From Planctomycetota bacterium (GTDB lineage: Bacteria > Planctomycetota > Uabimicrobiia > Uabimicrobiales > Uabimicrobiaceae), in assembly GCA_029260735.1 (NCBI GenBank), contig JAJDCR010000049.1:1-49078 (forward strand): a stretch of 49,078 nt of DNA, in the 5' to 3' direction. Numbering within the stretch: position 1 is the first letter of the stretch; each line of letters starts with the position of its first letter. Of this stretch, positions 1-9,029 are shown piece after piece. The position numbers and the translations under genes are program-made. The notes beneath the pieces were generated by a model, which saw only the letters and a list, made by a program, of their open reading frames with translations, was not told the DNA's origin and did no database searches.

Positions 1-181
1 GTCCGCTACGCCTAATAAAATACATCCTTGGGAAATTATTTTTTAGAAAACCAAACTACCATACTATAAGGGATAGAGGAACAAAAATGGCCTCCACCTC
101 TTATATATTAGGGCTTTCCCTTAACTTAATGGCTTTGGGGCTTCGCCCTAGGCTGGGTTGTCTTGTCCCTTCAGGACAAAG

Positions 182-221
182 AAAAACCTACCCCACTCAG
201 CTAAGTTTAGGGTAGGTTTTT
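182..221 (-). terminator. Hairpin terminator downstream of the 583-residue exported protein
   Basis: Perfect 12-bp inverted repeat (182-193 with 210-221, core cctaccc/gggtagg) with a 16-nt loop. Read on the minus strand it ends in a U-rich arm followed by more Ts, as in a Rho-independent terminator, about 80 bp after the stop of the gene that ends at 300. A smaller ttgtcc/ggacaa hairpin lies just beyond it at 162-178. Positions 1-181 hold nothing else I can support. A 12-base stretch near 119-130 resembles the right end of the repeats at 43-45 kb, but is too short to call. Confidence 0.6.
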
Positions 222-299
222 GCTTTTTTAGCCTGAAAGAGAGGCTCTTACCGTAAACGATCTTGTTTTAAAGCAAGATGATCAGCGAAAATCTACGGT

Positions 300-2051
300 C
301 TACTTCCAGCTAGAGTGGCTTTCGAAAAAATATCCATCCTCTACTCTCATAGCCCGGGTAACCGTAGCACTAGAGAGAAACTTTTTCAGTTTTTTTGCCG
401 AAGGAAAGAGGCTCCAATCAAGCCATTCTTCTATTTCTCCGCCTTGCCCCATCATTCCCATCACTTCTCCCATAACCGCGGCGAGATAGTCAAACTGATC
501 GCCTAAGCTAACATAGTGAAAGAAATCTTTGCTGCCTGGGACTTGCTTTATTAGGTTCTTAAAACGAGTTTTACTTGCAAGACTATTTTTTTTGTTCTTG
601 AGCATGCGAACAAGTTTTTGGAGACCACTCTTCTTGGAGGAAAAGATGAGTTGGTTATTATGGATCGCAAAAGCAGGGGCATCTTGAAACTCTGGGGGCA
701 TATTCTGGCCCATCATCATACTGTAAACAGAGACTTCCATATACTCTTCGATTTGAAAAGGAGCTTGGAATACAGCAATGGCTCGATCTAAAATCTCTCT
801 GAGTTTTTCTGGTTGATTCAAAGAGAGAGAAATAGTGCTTCTTTCAGACATTAGGCTCAGAGGTTTTTTGTAGTCTTTATATACTTCCCAGCGATTTCCC
901 AAGGAGGGAATAAGGTCTTCGCTAATACTACATTCCAATTGTTGTTCCATTTGCTCTACCTGAGCTTGGAATTGCATGTTTCCTTGAGGATCTAGATTTT
1001 CAACAAGCACATTTATTTCCCGCCAGAAGATCCCCAGATCAAAATGCATAAGAAAGTACTCTCCTGCATCAGCAGGAACATTCTCAAAATTGGGAGAGCT
1101 ACTACTGCTAATCTGAATAGCTTCCATTAGTCCTTTCGGCTCGCCTGACATAAGTACAAAGCCTTTACTTAAGCTTTGTCCATTGTCAGTTAGAAGCTCA
1201 ATATCTTGGCCTAGAGCTTGAAGTTGATTAACTCCCAGCCAATCTGTGACCATTTCTACCATCCCCATACTCTCTTCTGGTACCATTTCGCGTACAGTGT
1301 CCATTATCGCAGAAAAGTTAATGAAAACAATAGAATCACTATCCTCTAAGTGGCATTTCAACATAGTTTGTTGGTAGATTTCACTATCTAACAGACTAGG
1401 GGCATCTATTTCTTCGTGCATTCGAGCCACGACTTCTTTGAGAGTAGACTCATTGCTCGACATAATGAAACTGCCTTGGCAAAAACTATAGCAAGGAGAA
1501 ATCGGCAATTCTTCCAGGTCCGTATTTTCTCCCTCCGGGTTTGGTTTCACATAGACAATTGTAGTTCCCATGAAATCTTCTTCTAATTTCACTACTTCTT
1601 CTTGAGGAGCATTTTCCCAAAGCTTTTCTAAAAATTCTTTCCACCCATTGTCATCTTTTGCTTCCATAATGACAACAAAGTCTATCTGAGGCATCTCTGG
1701 AGGGGTTCCTTGAACTCCGGTAAGAGCCATCACTACTTGGCCAGAGGGAGCAGAAAGGTTCCCTAAGTACTCTTTACTAGAAACTTCATTCGCTTCTTCC
1801 CATTCTCGAAAGAGAGAAAGAAGCTTTTCTTTGGGCTTAGCTAAGAACTTCTTCATTTGCTCATCTTGAAATGCTTTAGCAAACGGAAGTTGTCTATATT
1901 CTTGGCGAAGTTTAGAAAAATTTTCGACTGTAAAACACATTAAAGTGTCACTAGGCAAGTATTGAAGTTGATTAACTTCTTCGTTGGCAGACAGAGAAAA
2001 AGACGAAAACAAAACTATGAAAAGGGCAAAAATGGAAACAACGTTCTTCAT
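300..2051 (-). CDS. Exported protein of unknown function, 583 aa
   Basis: Begins with a clear signal peptide (hydrophobic residues about 4-20, cleavage near SLSA-NEE), so it is exported. The mature N-terminus, with a 'YLPSDTLMCFTVENF' stretch, resembles large planctomycete exported proteins that begin with a 'lP.dt...v.v.d' motif (the DUF3352-like type), whose function is unknown to me. I see no catalytic motif. The C-terminal third is rich in methionine (MMMGQ, MGEVMGMMGQ). It lies 48 bp after the HtrA-like protease gene on the same strand, so co-transcription is possible, and a hairpin terminator follows. The coding call is secure from its length and signal peptide; the family link is recalled and weak. 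Confidence 0.8.
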   Translation of the reverse strand: MKNVVSIFALFIVLFSSFSLSANEEVNQLQYLPSDTLMCFTVENFSKLRQEYRQLPFAKAFQDEQMKKFLAKPKEKLLSLFREWEEANEVSSKEYLGNLSAPSGQVVMALTGVQGTPPEMPQIDFVVIMEAKDDNGWKEFLEKLWENAPQEEVVKLEEDFMGTTIVYVKPNPEGENTDLEELPISPCYSFCQGSFIMSSNESTLKEVVARMHEEIDAPSLLDSEIYQQTMLKCHLEDSDSIVFINFSAIMDTVREMVPEESMGMVEMVTDWLGVNQLQALGQDIELLTDNGQSLSKGFVLMSGEPKGLMEAIQISSSSSPNFENVPADAGEYFLMHFDLGIFWREINVLVENLDPQGNMQFQAQVEQMEQQLECSISEDLIPSLGNRWEVYKDYKKPLSLMSERSTISLSLNQPEKLREILDRAIAVFQAPFQIEEYMEVSVYSMMMGQNMPPEFQDAPAFAIHNNQLIFSSKKSGLQKLVRMLKNKKNSLASKTRFKNLIKQVPGSKDFFHYVSLGDQFDYLAAVMGEVMGMMGQGGEIEEWLDWSLFPSAKKLKKFLSSATVTRAMRVEDGYFFESHSSWK

Positions 2052-2099
2052 AAAACACTTCCTTTACTGAAGTTAAAATGATCGTGATTAAACTAACGA

Positions 2100-3068
2100 T
2101 TAGTTAGATTGAGAAGAAGACTCTTTTGATTTATTTTTCTTAGGGGGAGGAGTGTAGTAGATAAAACCAGAATTAGGGTTGCTTTTATCAAACAAGAAAG
2201 CCTCTCGGTGCTTTAGAAAATCTTTCAGGTAGCTAACAGGAATAGCAAACCCCAAATTATCTCCAAACATAATTTTCATATTAACAACCCCGACAACCTC
2301 TCCTTTTGAATTAAACATGGGCCCCCCACTATTTCCAGGATTAATGGCTGCGGTTGTCTGAATGTAAACACGCCCTTCAAATTGGCGCATTTTTGCACTA
2401 ACAATTCCATCCGAAACAGAACGTTCCATTCCTAGAGGATTACCGATACAAAAAACTCGTGTTCCTTCCCCCATTTCATCAAAATTGCCTAGATAAGCAA
2501 TCGGGAACTCTAAAGGCTTAGAAGAAGGGTTTTTAGGATCATCTTCTATTTTTAAAAGAGCCAAATCAATGAATGGATTGAAGGCAATAATTTTAACGTA
2601 AGAGTGTTTGATTTTCTCTAGAATTTTTTCATTCTGCTTAAAAACAGTTATGGAAATCTCTCTTTCTCCGGCAATAACATGGTAGTTTGTTACGACATAT
2701 CCGCTCTTATCGATAAAAAAACCTGAGCCCGTTCCTGAAGGAGTCGAAACTTTTACCACGGCTTCTCCAAAACGAAGAACATTCTCCTTGATCGTAGTTT
2801 CGTTTAAGTTACTACTGGAGTAAAGTCCGTGTTTTTCAGGCAAAGACGGCTCTTTTTTTGTCTCTGGAGAAGGTTTTTCGATTTGTACAATGACATTTCT
2901 AGGGATTTGGAGTATATCAAAACCTAGGTCGACAATAATCCGTTTTTGATCCGCTTTCAAAATTTCCGCCTGAATCATTTGTCCATCTTTAAGATGAATG
3001 ACATCAGCAGTAGCAGTAGCAGAAAAACAAAAAGTCGCTAATAATAGGAAAAATAGAAATGATCTCAT
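2100..3068 (-). CDS. Secreted trypsin-like (HtrA/DegP-type) serine protease
   Basis: Exported serine endopeptidase of the S1C group, probably acting in envelope protein quality control. A signal peptide covers about residues 1-21. A short beta-rich segment follows (22-66, 'VIHLKDGQMIQAEIL'), resembling small domains that precede proteases in planctomycetes. The chymotrypsin-fold catalytic triad is complete: His130 in 'VVTNYHVI', Asp168 in 'FIDLALLKI' and Ser247 in 'NPGNSGGPMF'. No PDZ domain follows the protease domain. The 322-residue chain ends in a polar lysine/serine tail, so this is a PDZ-less member, unlike classical DegP. The gene diverges from the phasin-like gene across 221 bp. The protease assignment is firm; the substrate is unknown. 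Confidence 0.88.
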   Translation of the reverse strand: MRSFLFFLLLATFCFSATATADVIHLKDGQMIQAEILKADQKRIIVDLGFDILQIPRNVIVQIEKPSPETKKEPSLPEKHGLYSSSNLNETTIKENVLRFGEAVVKVSTPSGTGSGFFIDKSGYVVTNYHVIAGEREISITVFKQNEKILEKIKHSYVKIIAFNPFIDLALLKIEDDPKNPSSKPLEFPIAYLGNFDEMGEGTRVFCIGNPLGMERSVSDGIVSAKMRQFEGRVYIQTTAAINPGNSGGPMFNSKGEVVGVVNMKIMFGDNLGFAIPVSYLKDFLKHREAFLFDKSNPNSGFIYYTPPPKKNKSKESSSQSN

Positions 3069-3289
3069 AACTTATCCTTATAAAAGGCACTAGGAGAGAG
3101 GGAAACCAAAGCACCTAAAACCATTCTCTCAGCATTCTAAACCAAAATAAAGTTTTTCCATTACAAGTTTTCTTGTAAGAAAAAGCAAAAGTTTTTTTTA
3201 GAAAAAGAAGAAGGAACTTGTTAGAATTTAATTTTTAAACACTTAGATAAATTTACTCAAACACACTGGATAATTCCCAGGAGGCGAAA

Positions 3290-3730
3290 ATGGAAAATCA
3301 AGACAAAGACCCTAAGCAAACTAAAGTTACTGAGGAATTACGCCAATCAGCACATCAAATCTGGCTAGCAGGACTAGGAGCTTTTGCCAAAGCTGGAGAA
3401 GAGGGAGAAAAGGTCTTTCGTTCTCTGGTTAAGGCGGGAGAAGAAACCGGATCAAAAACCCGCGATGAAGTGCAAAAGCAAATCTCTATAACCAATACTA
3501 CAGTAGAGCAAAACGTCGAAAAAATCAAAACGGCTGCGATGGGAACTTGGGATAAAATGGAAAAGTTTGTCGATGAGCGAGTTTCCTTGTCTTTAAAAAG
3601 ACTAGGAATTCCCACCCGAGATGATATCAAAACCTTAACTGACAGAGTAAATCAATTGGCCACAAGCATTGAAGGTTTGAAAAAGCCAGAAGAACCTACT
3701 CCTAAAACTCCCGAGGATGATTTACTTTAG
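3290..3730 (+). CDS. Phasin-like (polyhydroxyalkanoate granule-associated) protein
   Basis: Small, charged, helical 146-residue protein. The N-terminal half ('QIWLAGLGAFAKAGEEGEKVF', given here in part) matches the pattern of the PhaF/PhaI phasin family, in which an amphipathic helix coats the surface of polyester granules. The C-terminal half is predicted coiled coil ('LTDRVNQLATSIEGL') ending in a proline/acid tail. The start is fixed by a strong AGGAGG site six bases before the ATG at 3290. No PHA synthase lies in this window, so the granule role is inferred from sequence pattern alone. Other helical granule- or membrane-coating proteins look similar. A short terminator overlaps its stop codon. 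Confidence 0.6.
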   Translation: MENQDKDPKQTKVTEELRQSAHQIWLAGLGAFAKAGEEGEKVFRSLVKAGEETGSKTRDEVQKQISITNTTVEQNVEKIKTAAMGTWDKMEKFVDERVSLSLKRLGIPTRDDIKTLTDRVNQLATSIEGLKKPEEPTPKTPEDDLL

Positions 3731-3750
3731 ATCTTCTCTAAGTCTTTTTT
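3724..3750 (+). terminator. Terminator of the phasin-like gene
   Basis: A seven-pair stem with one bulged T (arms 3724-3731 and 3737-3743) overlaps the TAG stop codon and is followed by a run of six Ts. It separates this gene from the convergent membrane-protein gene that ends at 3738. Confidence 0.55.
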
Positions 3751-4562
3751 CCCGCATATTTAGGCCTTAGCTTTCCAAGTAGCGCAATGGTTATAGCAGT
3801 GCTCGAAAAGAACATAGGATTTTGGCTCGCCCATACTTGAGTAAATTCTTCTCCTATGGTCGAGCCAGAAAAATGCAAATAGAGAGCAAGTAAATAAAAA
3901 CTGGCTAACCCTAGTAAAGGGCCAAACCCGATCCATAAAGAGCCTGGTAAATCCACTATTTGAAAAAGTAGGTAGTTTCCCAAAATAAGAAAAAATATAT
4001 AAACAGAAAAAGCTACTGGCAAACCCAGCTTGCCGTAGCTTAAAGTAAAGGCCAATATGGCCAAAGCAGATATTACTGCAAGACCGGAAGTTCCTGGGAT
4101 AATACGTTTTTTGTAAATAATCCATCCTACATGTTTTTTCGGAGGACGGTCCTCTGAACGAGGATAAGCTCGAGGAAAATTCCAATATACATCCGTTGCC
4201 CAGCAAGCCGAAATACACACGACAAGTGCCACCATCGGGGCAAAAACCGAAAGAATTAAACTCACTTCCCAAGAAGAATTTACTTGGCCTTCTAAGAGCA
4301 CTCCCATCCAAGAAAAACCAAAAAGAGACAAAGCAAAAGCCAAAGCAGGATTTCCAGAATAGTAAGTTCTAGCTAAAGCAGAGGTAACCACTCCACAGAG
4401 CACTCCTTGCCCTAAAATAGAAAAAGATCCTCTCCATTCACTCGGAGGAACAAACAGAGAAATAAGAAGAGCACAAACTATCCCAGAAATAACTCCTCCT
4501 AGTAGTGAGAAATGACGTGAGCGAGGAGACACCGCTGGTGACAAAGAATGAGCAAAATCCAT
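3738..4562 (-). CDS. Multi-pass membrane protein, unknown function
   Basis: 274 residues with about eight hydrophobic segments, for example residues ~21-40, ~48-64, ~73-92, ~100-125, ~158-176, ~180-204, ~208-228 and ~250-264. A basic cytoplasmic-looking loop sits near the middle ('RPPKKHVGWIIYKKR'). I do not recognise a family. The start lies two bases after the rmlA stop, so the gene is almost certainly the third cistron of the rmlB-rmlA operon. That suggests, without proving, a role near nucleotide-sugar use or cell-surface polysaccharide. It converges on the phasin-like gene. Confidence 0.75.
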   Translation of the reverse strand: MDFAHSLSPAVSPRSRHFSLLGGVISGIVCALLISLFVPPSEWRGSFSILGQGVLCGVVTSALARTYYSGNPALAFALSLFGFSWMGVLLEGQVNSSWEVSLILSVFAPMVALVVCISACWATDVYWNFPRAYPRSEDRPPKKHVGWIIYKKRIIPGTSGLAVISALAILAFTLSYGKLGLPVAFSVYIFFLILGNYLLFQIVDLPGSLWIGFGPLLGLASFYLLALYLHFSGSTIGEEFTQVWASQNPMFFSSTAITIALLGKLRPKYAGKKT

Positions 4563-4564
4563 GA

Positions 4565-5434
4565 TTAGCTTTCCTTTAGTATAGTAAACAAATACTCACC
4601 ATATTCGTTACTGGACATAGCTTCGGCCAATTTTTCTAACTCTTCGGCCTTAATATACCCCATCCGATAAGCAATTTCCTCTGGACAAGAAATCATCATC
4701 CCTTGGCGATCTTCCACCGCTTGAACAAAATTGGATGCTTGGAGTAGAGACTCATGAGTTCCCGCATCTAACCAAGCAACTCCTCGCCCTAAAATATCTA
4801 CTTGCAACTGTTTCTTTTCCAAATAAACCCGATTTAAATCCGTAATTTCTAGCTCTCCCCGAGGGGAAGGTTTTAATGCAGCAGCAATTTCTCCCACTTG
4901 AGAGTCATAAAAGTAAAGGCCTGGAACAGCATAATGAGAACGAGGATTACTCGGTTTTTCTTCAATACTAATCGCTCGCCTTTGTTCATCAAATTCAACC
5001 ACTCCATAGCGTTGGGGGTCTTTTACGGGATAAGCAAAAACAAGAGCCCCTTCTTTTAAATTTCGAGCCGCTTGGAGTTGTTTTGGCATACCATGCCCAA
5101 AAAAAATGTTATCCCCTAAAATCAAACAAGCTGGGCTTCCTTGGAGAAAATCTTTTCCCACCAAAAAAGCATCGGCCAGACCTCTCGGCTCGGTCTGCTT
5201 CACATAGCTAAAACGAAGTCCCCACTTTTGGCCATCTCCCAGAAGACGTTGAAAAATGGGGAGTTCCTCTGGAGTACTTATCACTAGAATTTCTTGGATT
5301 CCCGCCAACATCAACATAGACAAGGGATAATATATCATCGGCTTATTATAAACCGGTAAAAGCTGCTTGCTCATAGCTAAGGTTAAGGGATGCAAGCGAG
5401 TTCCTTTTCCTCCTGCTAAGATGATACCTTTCAA
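4565..5434 (-). CDS. rmlA: Glucose-1-phosphate thymidylyltransferase RmlA
   Basis: First enzyme of dTDP-sugar synthesis: joins dTTP and glucose-1-phosphate to give dTDP-glucose. The N-terminal nucleotide-binding signature [11 protein letters not shown] is present at residues 8-18, followed by '[18 protein letters not shown]', the metal-binding region '[10 protein letters not shown]', and the '[10 protein letters not shown]' and '[12 protein letters not shown]' segments typical of the family. I chose the TTG at 5432-5434 as start: a GAGAGG site lies just upstream and the protein then begins MKGIILAGG, as in other RmlA proteins (289 residues). A longer reading from an ATG at 5485 would overlap rmlB by 47 bp and add a non-homologous lead. 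It lies four bases after the rmlB stop in the same operon. Confidence 0.95.
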   Translation of the reverse strand: MKGIILAGGKGTRLHPLTLAMSKQLLPVYNKPMIYYPLSMLMLAGIQEILVISTPEELPIFQRLLGDGQKWGLRFSYVKQTEPRGLADAFLVGKDFLQGSPACLILGDNIFFGHGMPKQLQAARNLKEGALVFAYPVKDPQRYGVVEFDEQRRAISIEEKPSNPRSHYAVPGLYFYDSQVGEIAAALKPSPRGELEITDLNRVYLEKKQLQVDILGRGVAWLDAGTHESLLQASNFVQAVEDRQGMMISCPEEIAYRMGYIKAEELEKLAEAMSSNEYGEYLFTILKES

Positions 5435-5438
5435 TTTT

Positions 5439-6512
5439 TTACCTCTCTTTGTAGTTTTTCTGAAGCCACTGTTCGTAACCAGCATCTTGGCTTACTTTAC
5501 TCAGCCAAGAACCGTTATTCAAATACCAATCAATGGTTTTGCGTAGTCCGCTTTCTAAAGATTCTCGCGGCTGCCATCCTAAGTCTTGGTGGATTTTATC
5601 TATATTCATAGCATAACGTCGATCGTGTCCTGGGCGATCTTTAACAAAGGTAATCAAGGACTTATGAGGATGAGAAGGGGAGTTTGGAAAATATTCATCG
5701 AGAATGCGACAAATGCTCTGAACAATCTCTCGATTAGAAGGCTGATTATCGCCTCCTACGTTATAAGTTTCTCCCAATTTTCCTTTTGTTATAACGCAAA
5801 AAATAGCCTCGCAGTGGTCCTCGACATAAAGCCAATCCCTAACTTGTTGGCCATCTCCATAAAGAGGCAGAGGTTTGCCTTGAGTAGCATTCATAATCAT
5901 CAGTGGAATCAATTTTTCTGGAAATTGGTTCGGCCCATAGTTGTTCGAGCAATTTGTAATCGTAATAGGAAGTCCATAAGTATGTGAGTAGGCTCGAACT
6001 AAGTGATCACTAGAGGCTTTAGAAGCAGAATAGGGAGAACTAGGATCATAGCTTGTTGTTTCTTGAAAAGCAGGATCTTCCGGCTCTAACGAGCCAAATA
6101 CTTCATCCGTAGAAACGTGATGAAAACGTGTGTTTTGAGGAGCCTCTTCCTTTTTTGTAATCCAAAAATGTCGGGCCACCTCCAGTAAAGTAAAAGTTCC
6201 CACTATATTCGTCTGAATGAATTGTCCAGGTCCGTGGATGGAGCGATCCACATGAGATTCCGCAGCAAAATGAACCACAGTATCGATTTTATGCTCTTGA
6301 AATATCTTCTCGATAGTAGAATATTGGCAAATGTCTCCTTCTACAAAAGTGTATCTTTCAGGAGAAGGAAGGTCGGTGAGGTTTTCCGTACTGCCAGCAT
6401 AAGTTAGAGCATCAAGGTTGATTATTTTCGATTGTGGGCATTGTTCTTGTAAATACCGTATAAAATTACAACCTATAAAACCTGCTCCTCCTGTAACTAA
6501 AACATTATCCAT
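5439..6512 (-). CDS. rmlB: dTDP-glucose 4,6-dehydratase RmlB
   Basis: Extended short-chain dehydrogenase converting dTDP-glucose to dTDP-4-keto-6-deoxyglucose, the branch point to dTDP-rhamnose and other deoxysugars. The NAD-binding motif GGAGFIG is near the N-terminus. Further signatures are '[11 protein letters not shown]', '[11 protein letters not shown]', the catalytic Tyr-x3-Lys in '[10 protein letters not shown]', and '[18 protein letters not shown]'. I start at the second ATG (6510-6512), which gives the family-typical MDNVLVTGG start (357 residues) and has AGGA nine bases upstream. The ATG at 6530 is possible and adds six residues. rmlC and rmlD are not in the window, so the final sugar is unknown. 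Confidence 0.95.
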   Translation of the reverse strand: MDNVLVTGGAGFIGCNFIRYLQEQCPQSKIINLDALTYAGSTENLTDLPSPERYTFVEGDICQYSTIEKIFQEHKIDTVVHFAAESHVDRSIHGPGQFIQTNIVGTFTLLEVARHFWITKKEEAPQNTRFHHVSTDEVFGSLEPEDPAFQETTSYDPSSPYSASKASSDHLVRAYSHTYGLPITITNCSNNYGPNQFPEKLIPLMIMNATQGKPLPLYGDGQQVRDWLYVEDHCEAIFCVITKGKLGETYNVGGDNQPSNREIVQSICRILDEYFPNSPSHPHKSLITFVKDRPGHDRRYAMNIDKIHQDLGWQPRESLESGLRKTIDWYLNNGSWLSKVSQDAGYEQWLQKNYKER

Positions 6513-6605
6513 AAAAAAGTCCTGATACAAAGTTACCTAGGGACTATAAAACCCCCAGGTATTTCTCAATAAATTTCTCAAACAAATGACCATAAAACGT
6601 GCCTA

Positions 6606-6634
6606 AATGTAGCAAACACAAAGGACTTTGTCAA
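6606..6634 (-). promoter_or_regulatory. Sigma-70-type promoter of the rmlB-rmlA operon
   Basis: Read on the minus strand: TTGACA (6629-6634), a 17-base spacer, then TACATT (6606-6611). This is a near-consensus housekeeping promoter about 95 bp upstream of the chosen rmlB start. Confidence 0.55.
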
Positions 6635-6650
6635 CGTCTAAGAAAGAGAC

Positions 6651-7262
6651 TTAGAAGTAATCTTCATCCTCTTCTTCTTTTGTTTCAGGAGCTCTAATAC
6701 CGACGATTAAGCTACTCCATTCATGAACCTTCCATGTTTTTTTACTCCTTGTATGAACTAAGGTCAGAGGACGAGCAGAATCAGCTCCAAAAGATTTGAC
6801 AAACAAGCGAAAGCGTCCTGTTTCCAATTCTTTTTTGGTCGGTTTCTTCTTAAACTTCAGATAGTAAGGAGCTTTTACTTGGTAACCATTGGCAGGATTA
6901 CTTCCGACAAAATAAGAATCGGGCAAGTATGGGTATCGCTTTAACTGATCTTTGATTAAGCGAGCATTTCCTTTACGCAATTCCCATCCATCATCAGTTT
7001 TATTAAGAACCTTATTGTTAATACACCGAGCCAAGCATTCTTTTCCTAACTCAGAGTTAGTAGTATGGATTTTTAAAGCTACAACAAAACAAGTAGCTGC
7101 TCCTTTGGGAGTTCCTGCTAACTCTTTGTACATTACTTTGAATTCTTTCAAAGTCGTTGGGATTTTTTCTAGTTTTAATTTGTTGCTTTTTTCTTGGGAC
7201 AAAAGAGAACCTAAAAATAAGCAAATTAAAACTAGAGAAAAAAACATATTTTTGTGAAACAT
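6651..7262 (-). CDS. Exported protein of unknown function, 203 aa
   Basis: I start at the ATG at 7262, which gives a proper signal peptide (residues ~6-22, 'MFFSLVLICLFLGSLLS') preceded by an AGGA site nine bases upstream. An in-frame ATG at 7352 would bury the signal sequence behind 30 lysine-rich residues. The mature protein is basic and compact, with 'KEFKVMYKELAGTPKGAATCFVVAL' (quoted in part) in the first half, and an 'YLKFKKKPTKKELETGRFRL' region suggesting a beta-rich fold. It ends in an acidic tail (EEEDEDYF). The segment around 'AGTPKGAATCFV' recalls a group of planctomycete/Myxococcus hypothetical proteins (DUF6935-like), but I cannot confirm that. Confidence 0.75.
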   Translation of the reverse strand: MFHKNMFFSLVLICLFLGSLLSQEKSNKLKLEKIPTTLKEFKVMYKELAGTPKGAATCFVVALKIHTTNSELGKECLARCINNKVLNKTDDGWELRKGNARLIKDQLKRYPYLPDSYFVGSNPANGYQVKAPYYLKFKKKPTKKELETGRFRLFVKSFGADSARPLTLVHTRSKKTWKVHEWSSLIVGIRAPETKEEEDEDYF

Positions 7263-7512
7263 CGCTTTTCCTTTCTGTTGGGAAGATTTTTTCTTAAGTT
7301 TTTCAGAAACTTTTTGTTCCTCAAAAACTAGAGAAAACAAAGAATAATTCATCCATTGTAAAATATATTTTGAAATCTTTTAAGAGCAATTCTTGCAACT
7401 GAGAAAGTTTTTTTTTACTATAAAGGAAGTATCTAGTTATCAGATTAAAAAATTCAAGTTTTATTTTAATAATTGTTTGGCGTTAGTCAACCTCTCAAAT
7501 AGGAGGTTATTT

Positions 7513-8298
7513 ATGAAGAGTAAAAGCATCATCCTAATTTGTATAATGCTAGTTGTTCCTCTGTGTTGGGGACAAATCGATGATAGTACAAAACTAGCCG
7601 TTCCGATGAGCAAACTAAAACAAAAGAAAGAATGTCCCAGATGCGGCAACCCTAACGACCTTTTTTATAAGTGCGACGATCAAACTATTTGTCTTGAGTG
7701 CTCTATTATAGAAAAATATAGGATACTCAGCCATCTTCCCACAAAGTCCGGCAAAAGAATCCAGCTTGCTATCCCCTTTGCGGTAGATAAAAACTATAAA
7801 TGTAGAGATTGTCAAATTGAGATTAGAGAAGGCTATTATTGCCGTAAAGATAAAAAAGCTTATTGCTTCTTTTGCACTGCTGGTGTTTTGAAAAAATTCA
7901 TTGATGCCGAAATTCTTCAAATTGAAGCACAAGAAGAAAAACTCGAAGAAAAGCATTGGAAACAAGCTTTGCGGGTTGATTGCGTTTCGGGGTATGAAGA
8001 GTATCTTCGGCGTTATCCTGATGCTAAAAACTCTGTAACAGCCCAAACTCGGCTAAAGGATCTTACTCATGATTATGAAATAGATCCTAGCAAAAGAAAA
8101 ATTATTCGTCGAGTAATAACATCAGAGAACAGTACCAAAAAAAACACTCCTCGAAAAATAAACAAAAATAACGAGTATGGCTACGAATCTGTTTTACGAG
8201 AGATTCAAAGTAAACTCCCTCTTTATGGAACTCTAGGAATTGTCGCAGCAGCTTTAATTTACTGGAAACTCTCTGGTGAAAGTGAAAATCTTTCATAA
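7513..8298 (+). CDS. Cysteine-rich exported protein with C-terminal membrane anchor
   Basis: The start at 7513 follows a perfect AGGAGG and opens a signal peptide (residues ~5-20), giving 261 residues. Two cysteine clusters follow: C41-x2-C44, C54, C60-x2-C63, and 'CRDCQIEIREGYYCRK'/'YCFFC' at about residues 95-125. They look like two treble-clef or RING-like zinc sites, or disulfides if the domain is outside the membrane. A TPR-like 'VDCVSGYEEYLRRYPDAKNS' segment follows. A hydrophobic helix close to the C-terminus ('YGTLGIVAAALIYW') could anchor it. Zinc-ribbon pairs behind a signal peptide are unusual because the periplasm is oxidising. Function unknown. A strong terminator follows. Confidence 0.8.
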   Translation: MKSKSIILICIMLVVPLCWGQIDDSTKLAVPMSKLKQKKECPRCGNPNDLFYKCDDQTICLECSIIEKYRILSHLPTKSGKRIQLAIPFAVDKNYKCRDCQIEIREGYYCRKDKKAYCFFCTAGVLKKFIDAEILQIEAQEEKLEEKHWKQALRVDCVSGYEEYLRRYPDAKNSVTAQTRLKDLTHDYEIDPSKRKIIRRVITSENSTKKNTPRKINKNNEYGYESVLREIQSKLPLYGTLGIVAAALIYWKLSGESENLS

Positions 8299-8332
8299 AA
8301 CTATTCTTTTTTTTCCTCGACCAACTAAATAG

Positions 8333-8374
8333 AAATAGCTCTTATGGCCAAAGCCATAGGAGCTATTTTTTTTT
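8333..8374 (+). terminator. Strong Rho-independent terminator
   Basis: A 16-bp stem with one mismatch (8333-8348 with 8353-8368), a four-base loop and a run of ten Ts ending at 8374, 34 bp after the stop of the cysteine-rich protein gene. Confidence 0.85.
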
Positions 8375-8413
8375 GTCGCGGGAGAAAAAGAATAGTTTTT
8401 TTTCTCCCGCGAC
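8375..8413. repeat. Perfect 15-bp inverted repeat upstream of the sigma factor gene
   Basis: Arms 8375-8389 and 8399-8413 (gtcgcgggagaaaaa and its complement) enclose nine bases. It directly follows a good terminator and ends 46 bp before the sigma factor ATG. It could be an operator, a second terminator or an insertion remnant. A partial relative of its A/T-rich core ('aaaactattctttttt') occurs at 8298-8313. Confidence 0.6.
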
Positions 8414-8459
8414 TAAACCTTTGTGGGTATCTCTTCGTCTGGGTTGTAAACAGAAGTAA

Positions 8460-9029
8460 ATGTCGTCAAAAAAGAGAGGGCAAAGTTTGGATTTCCAACA
8501 AGACTTACACTTAGCCAGACTTCTTCAAGAGGGAAAGCATGAAGTTTTCCCTTTACTCATGAAGCTATATACCAAAAAAGTGCAAAAAATAGCCTTTGAT
8601 ATAACAGGTTCTCAGAGTGATGCAGAGGATATAACCCAAGAAGTTTTCCTCTTAGTTTTAGAGAAAATTCAGCAATGGCAAGGAGAAAATTTTCGTGCTT
8701 GGCTATTTCAAATTGCCAGAAGGCGCTCTATAGATCATATACGCAAAGAAAAAAGTCAAAAACGTAAATATAGCCCGGAAGTCTTTTTTACTCCCAAAGA
8801 CAGGCTTTGGGAAAAAGAAAAGCAAGGTTTAGTTCAGCAAGTTTTGGAAAACCTACCTCCTGGACAAAAAGAGATTGTTATTTTAAAGCATTTTCAAAAC
8901 CTAAGTATCAAAGAAATAGCTCAACATAGAAAATGTGCCGAAGGAACCGTTAAAGCAACTCTCTTCCAAGCTTTTCAAAAACTGAGAGAGGAATTCAGAA
9001 AAACTGGACTACAGGAGGATATAGAATGA
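8460..9029 (+). CDS. ECF-type RNA polymerase sigma factor
   Basis: 189 residues with the two conserved sigma-70 regions of extracytoplasmic-function factors. Region 2 covers about residues 25-98 ('DAEDITQEVFLLVLEKI', then 'FRAWLFQIARRRSIDHIRK'), and binds core polymerase and the -10 element. Region 4 covers about 120-175 ('LPPGQKEIVILKHFQNLSIKEIA', quoted in part, and 'GTVKATLFQAFQKLRE') and is the -35-binding helix-turn-helix. The ribosome site is weak. Its stop overlaps the anti-sigma start by ATGA, a coupling that normally keeps the two proteins in step. The operon continues into a secretin-N-like exported protein, so the regulon probably concerns the envelope. Confidence 0.9.
   Translation: MSSKKRGQSLDFQQDLHLARLLQEGKHEVFPLLMKLYTKKVQKIAFDITGSQSDAEDITQEVFLLVLEKIQQWQGENFRAWLFQIARRRSIDHIRKEKSQKRKYSPEVFFTPKDRLWEKEKQGLVQQVLENLPPGQKEIVILKHFQNLSIKEIAQHRKCAEGTVKATLFQAFQKLREEFRKTGLQEDIE

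Noticed and set aside
87..213. Short frame of about 42 codons preceded by GAGGA
   Set aside because: It runs through the terminator hairpin and has no protein-like pattern.
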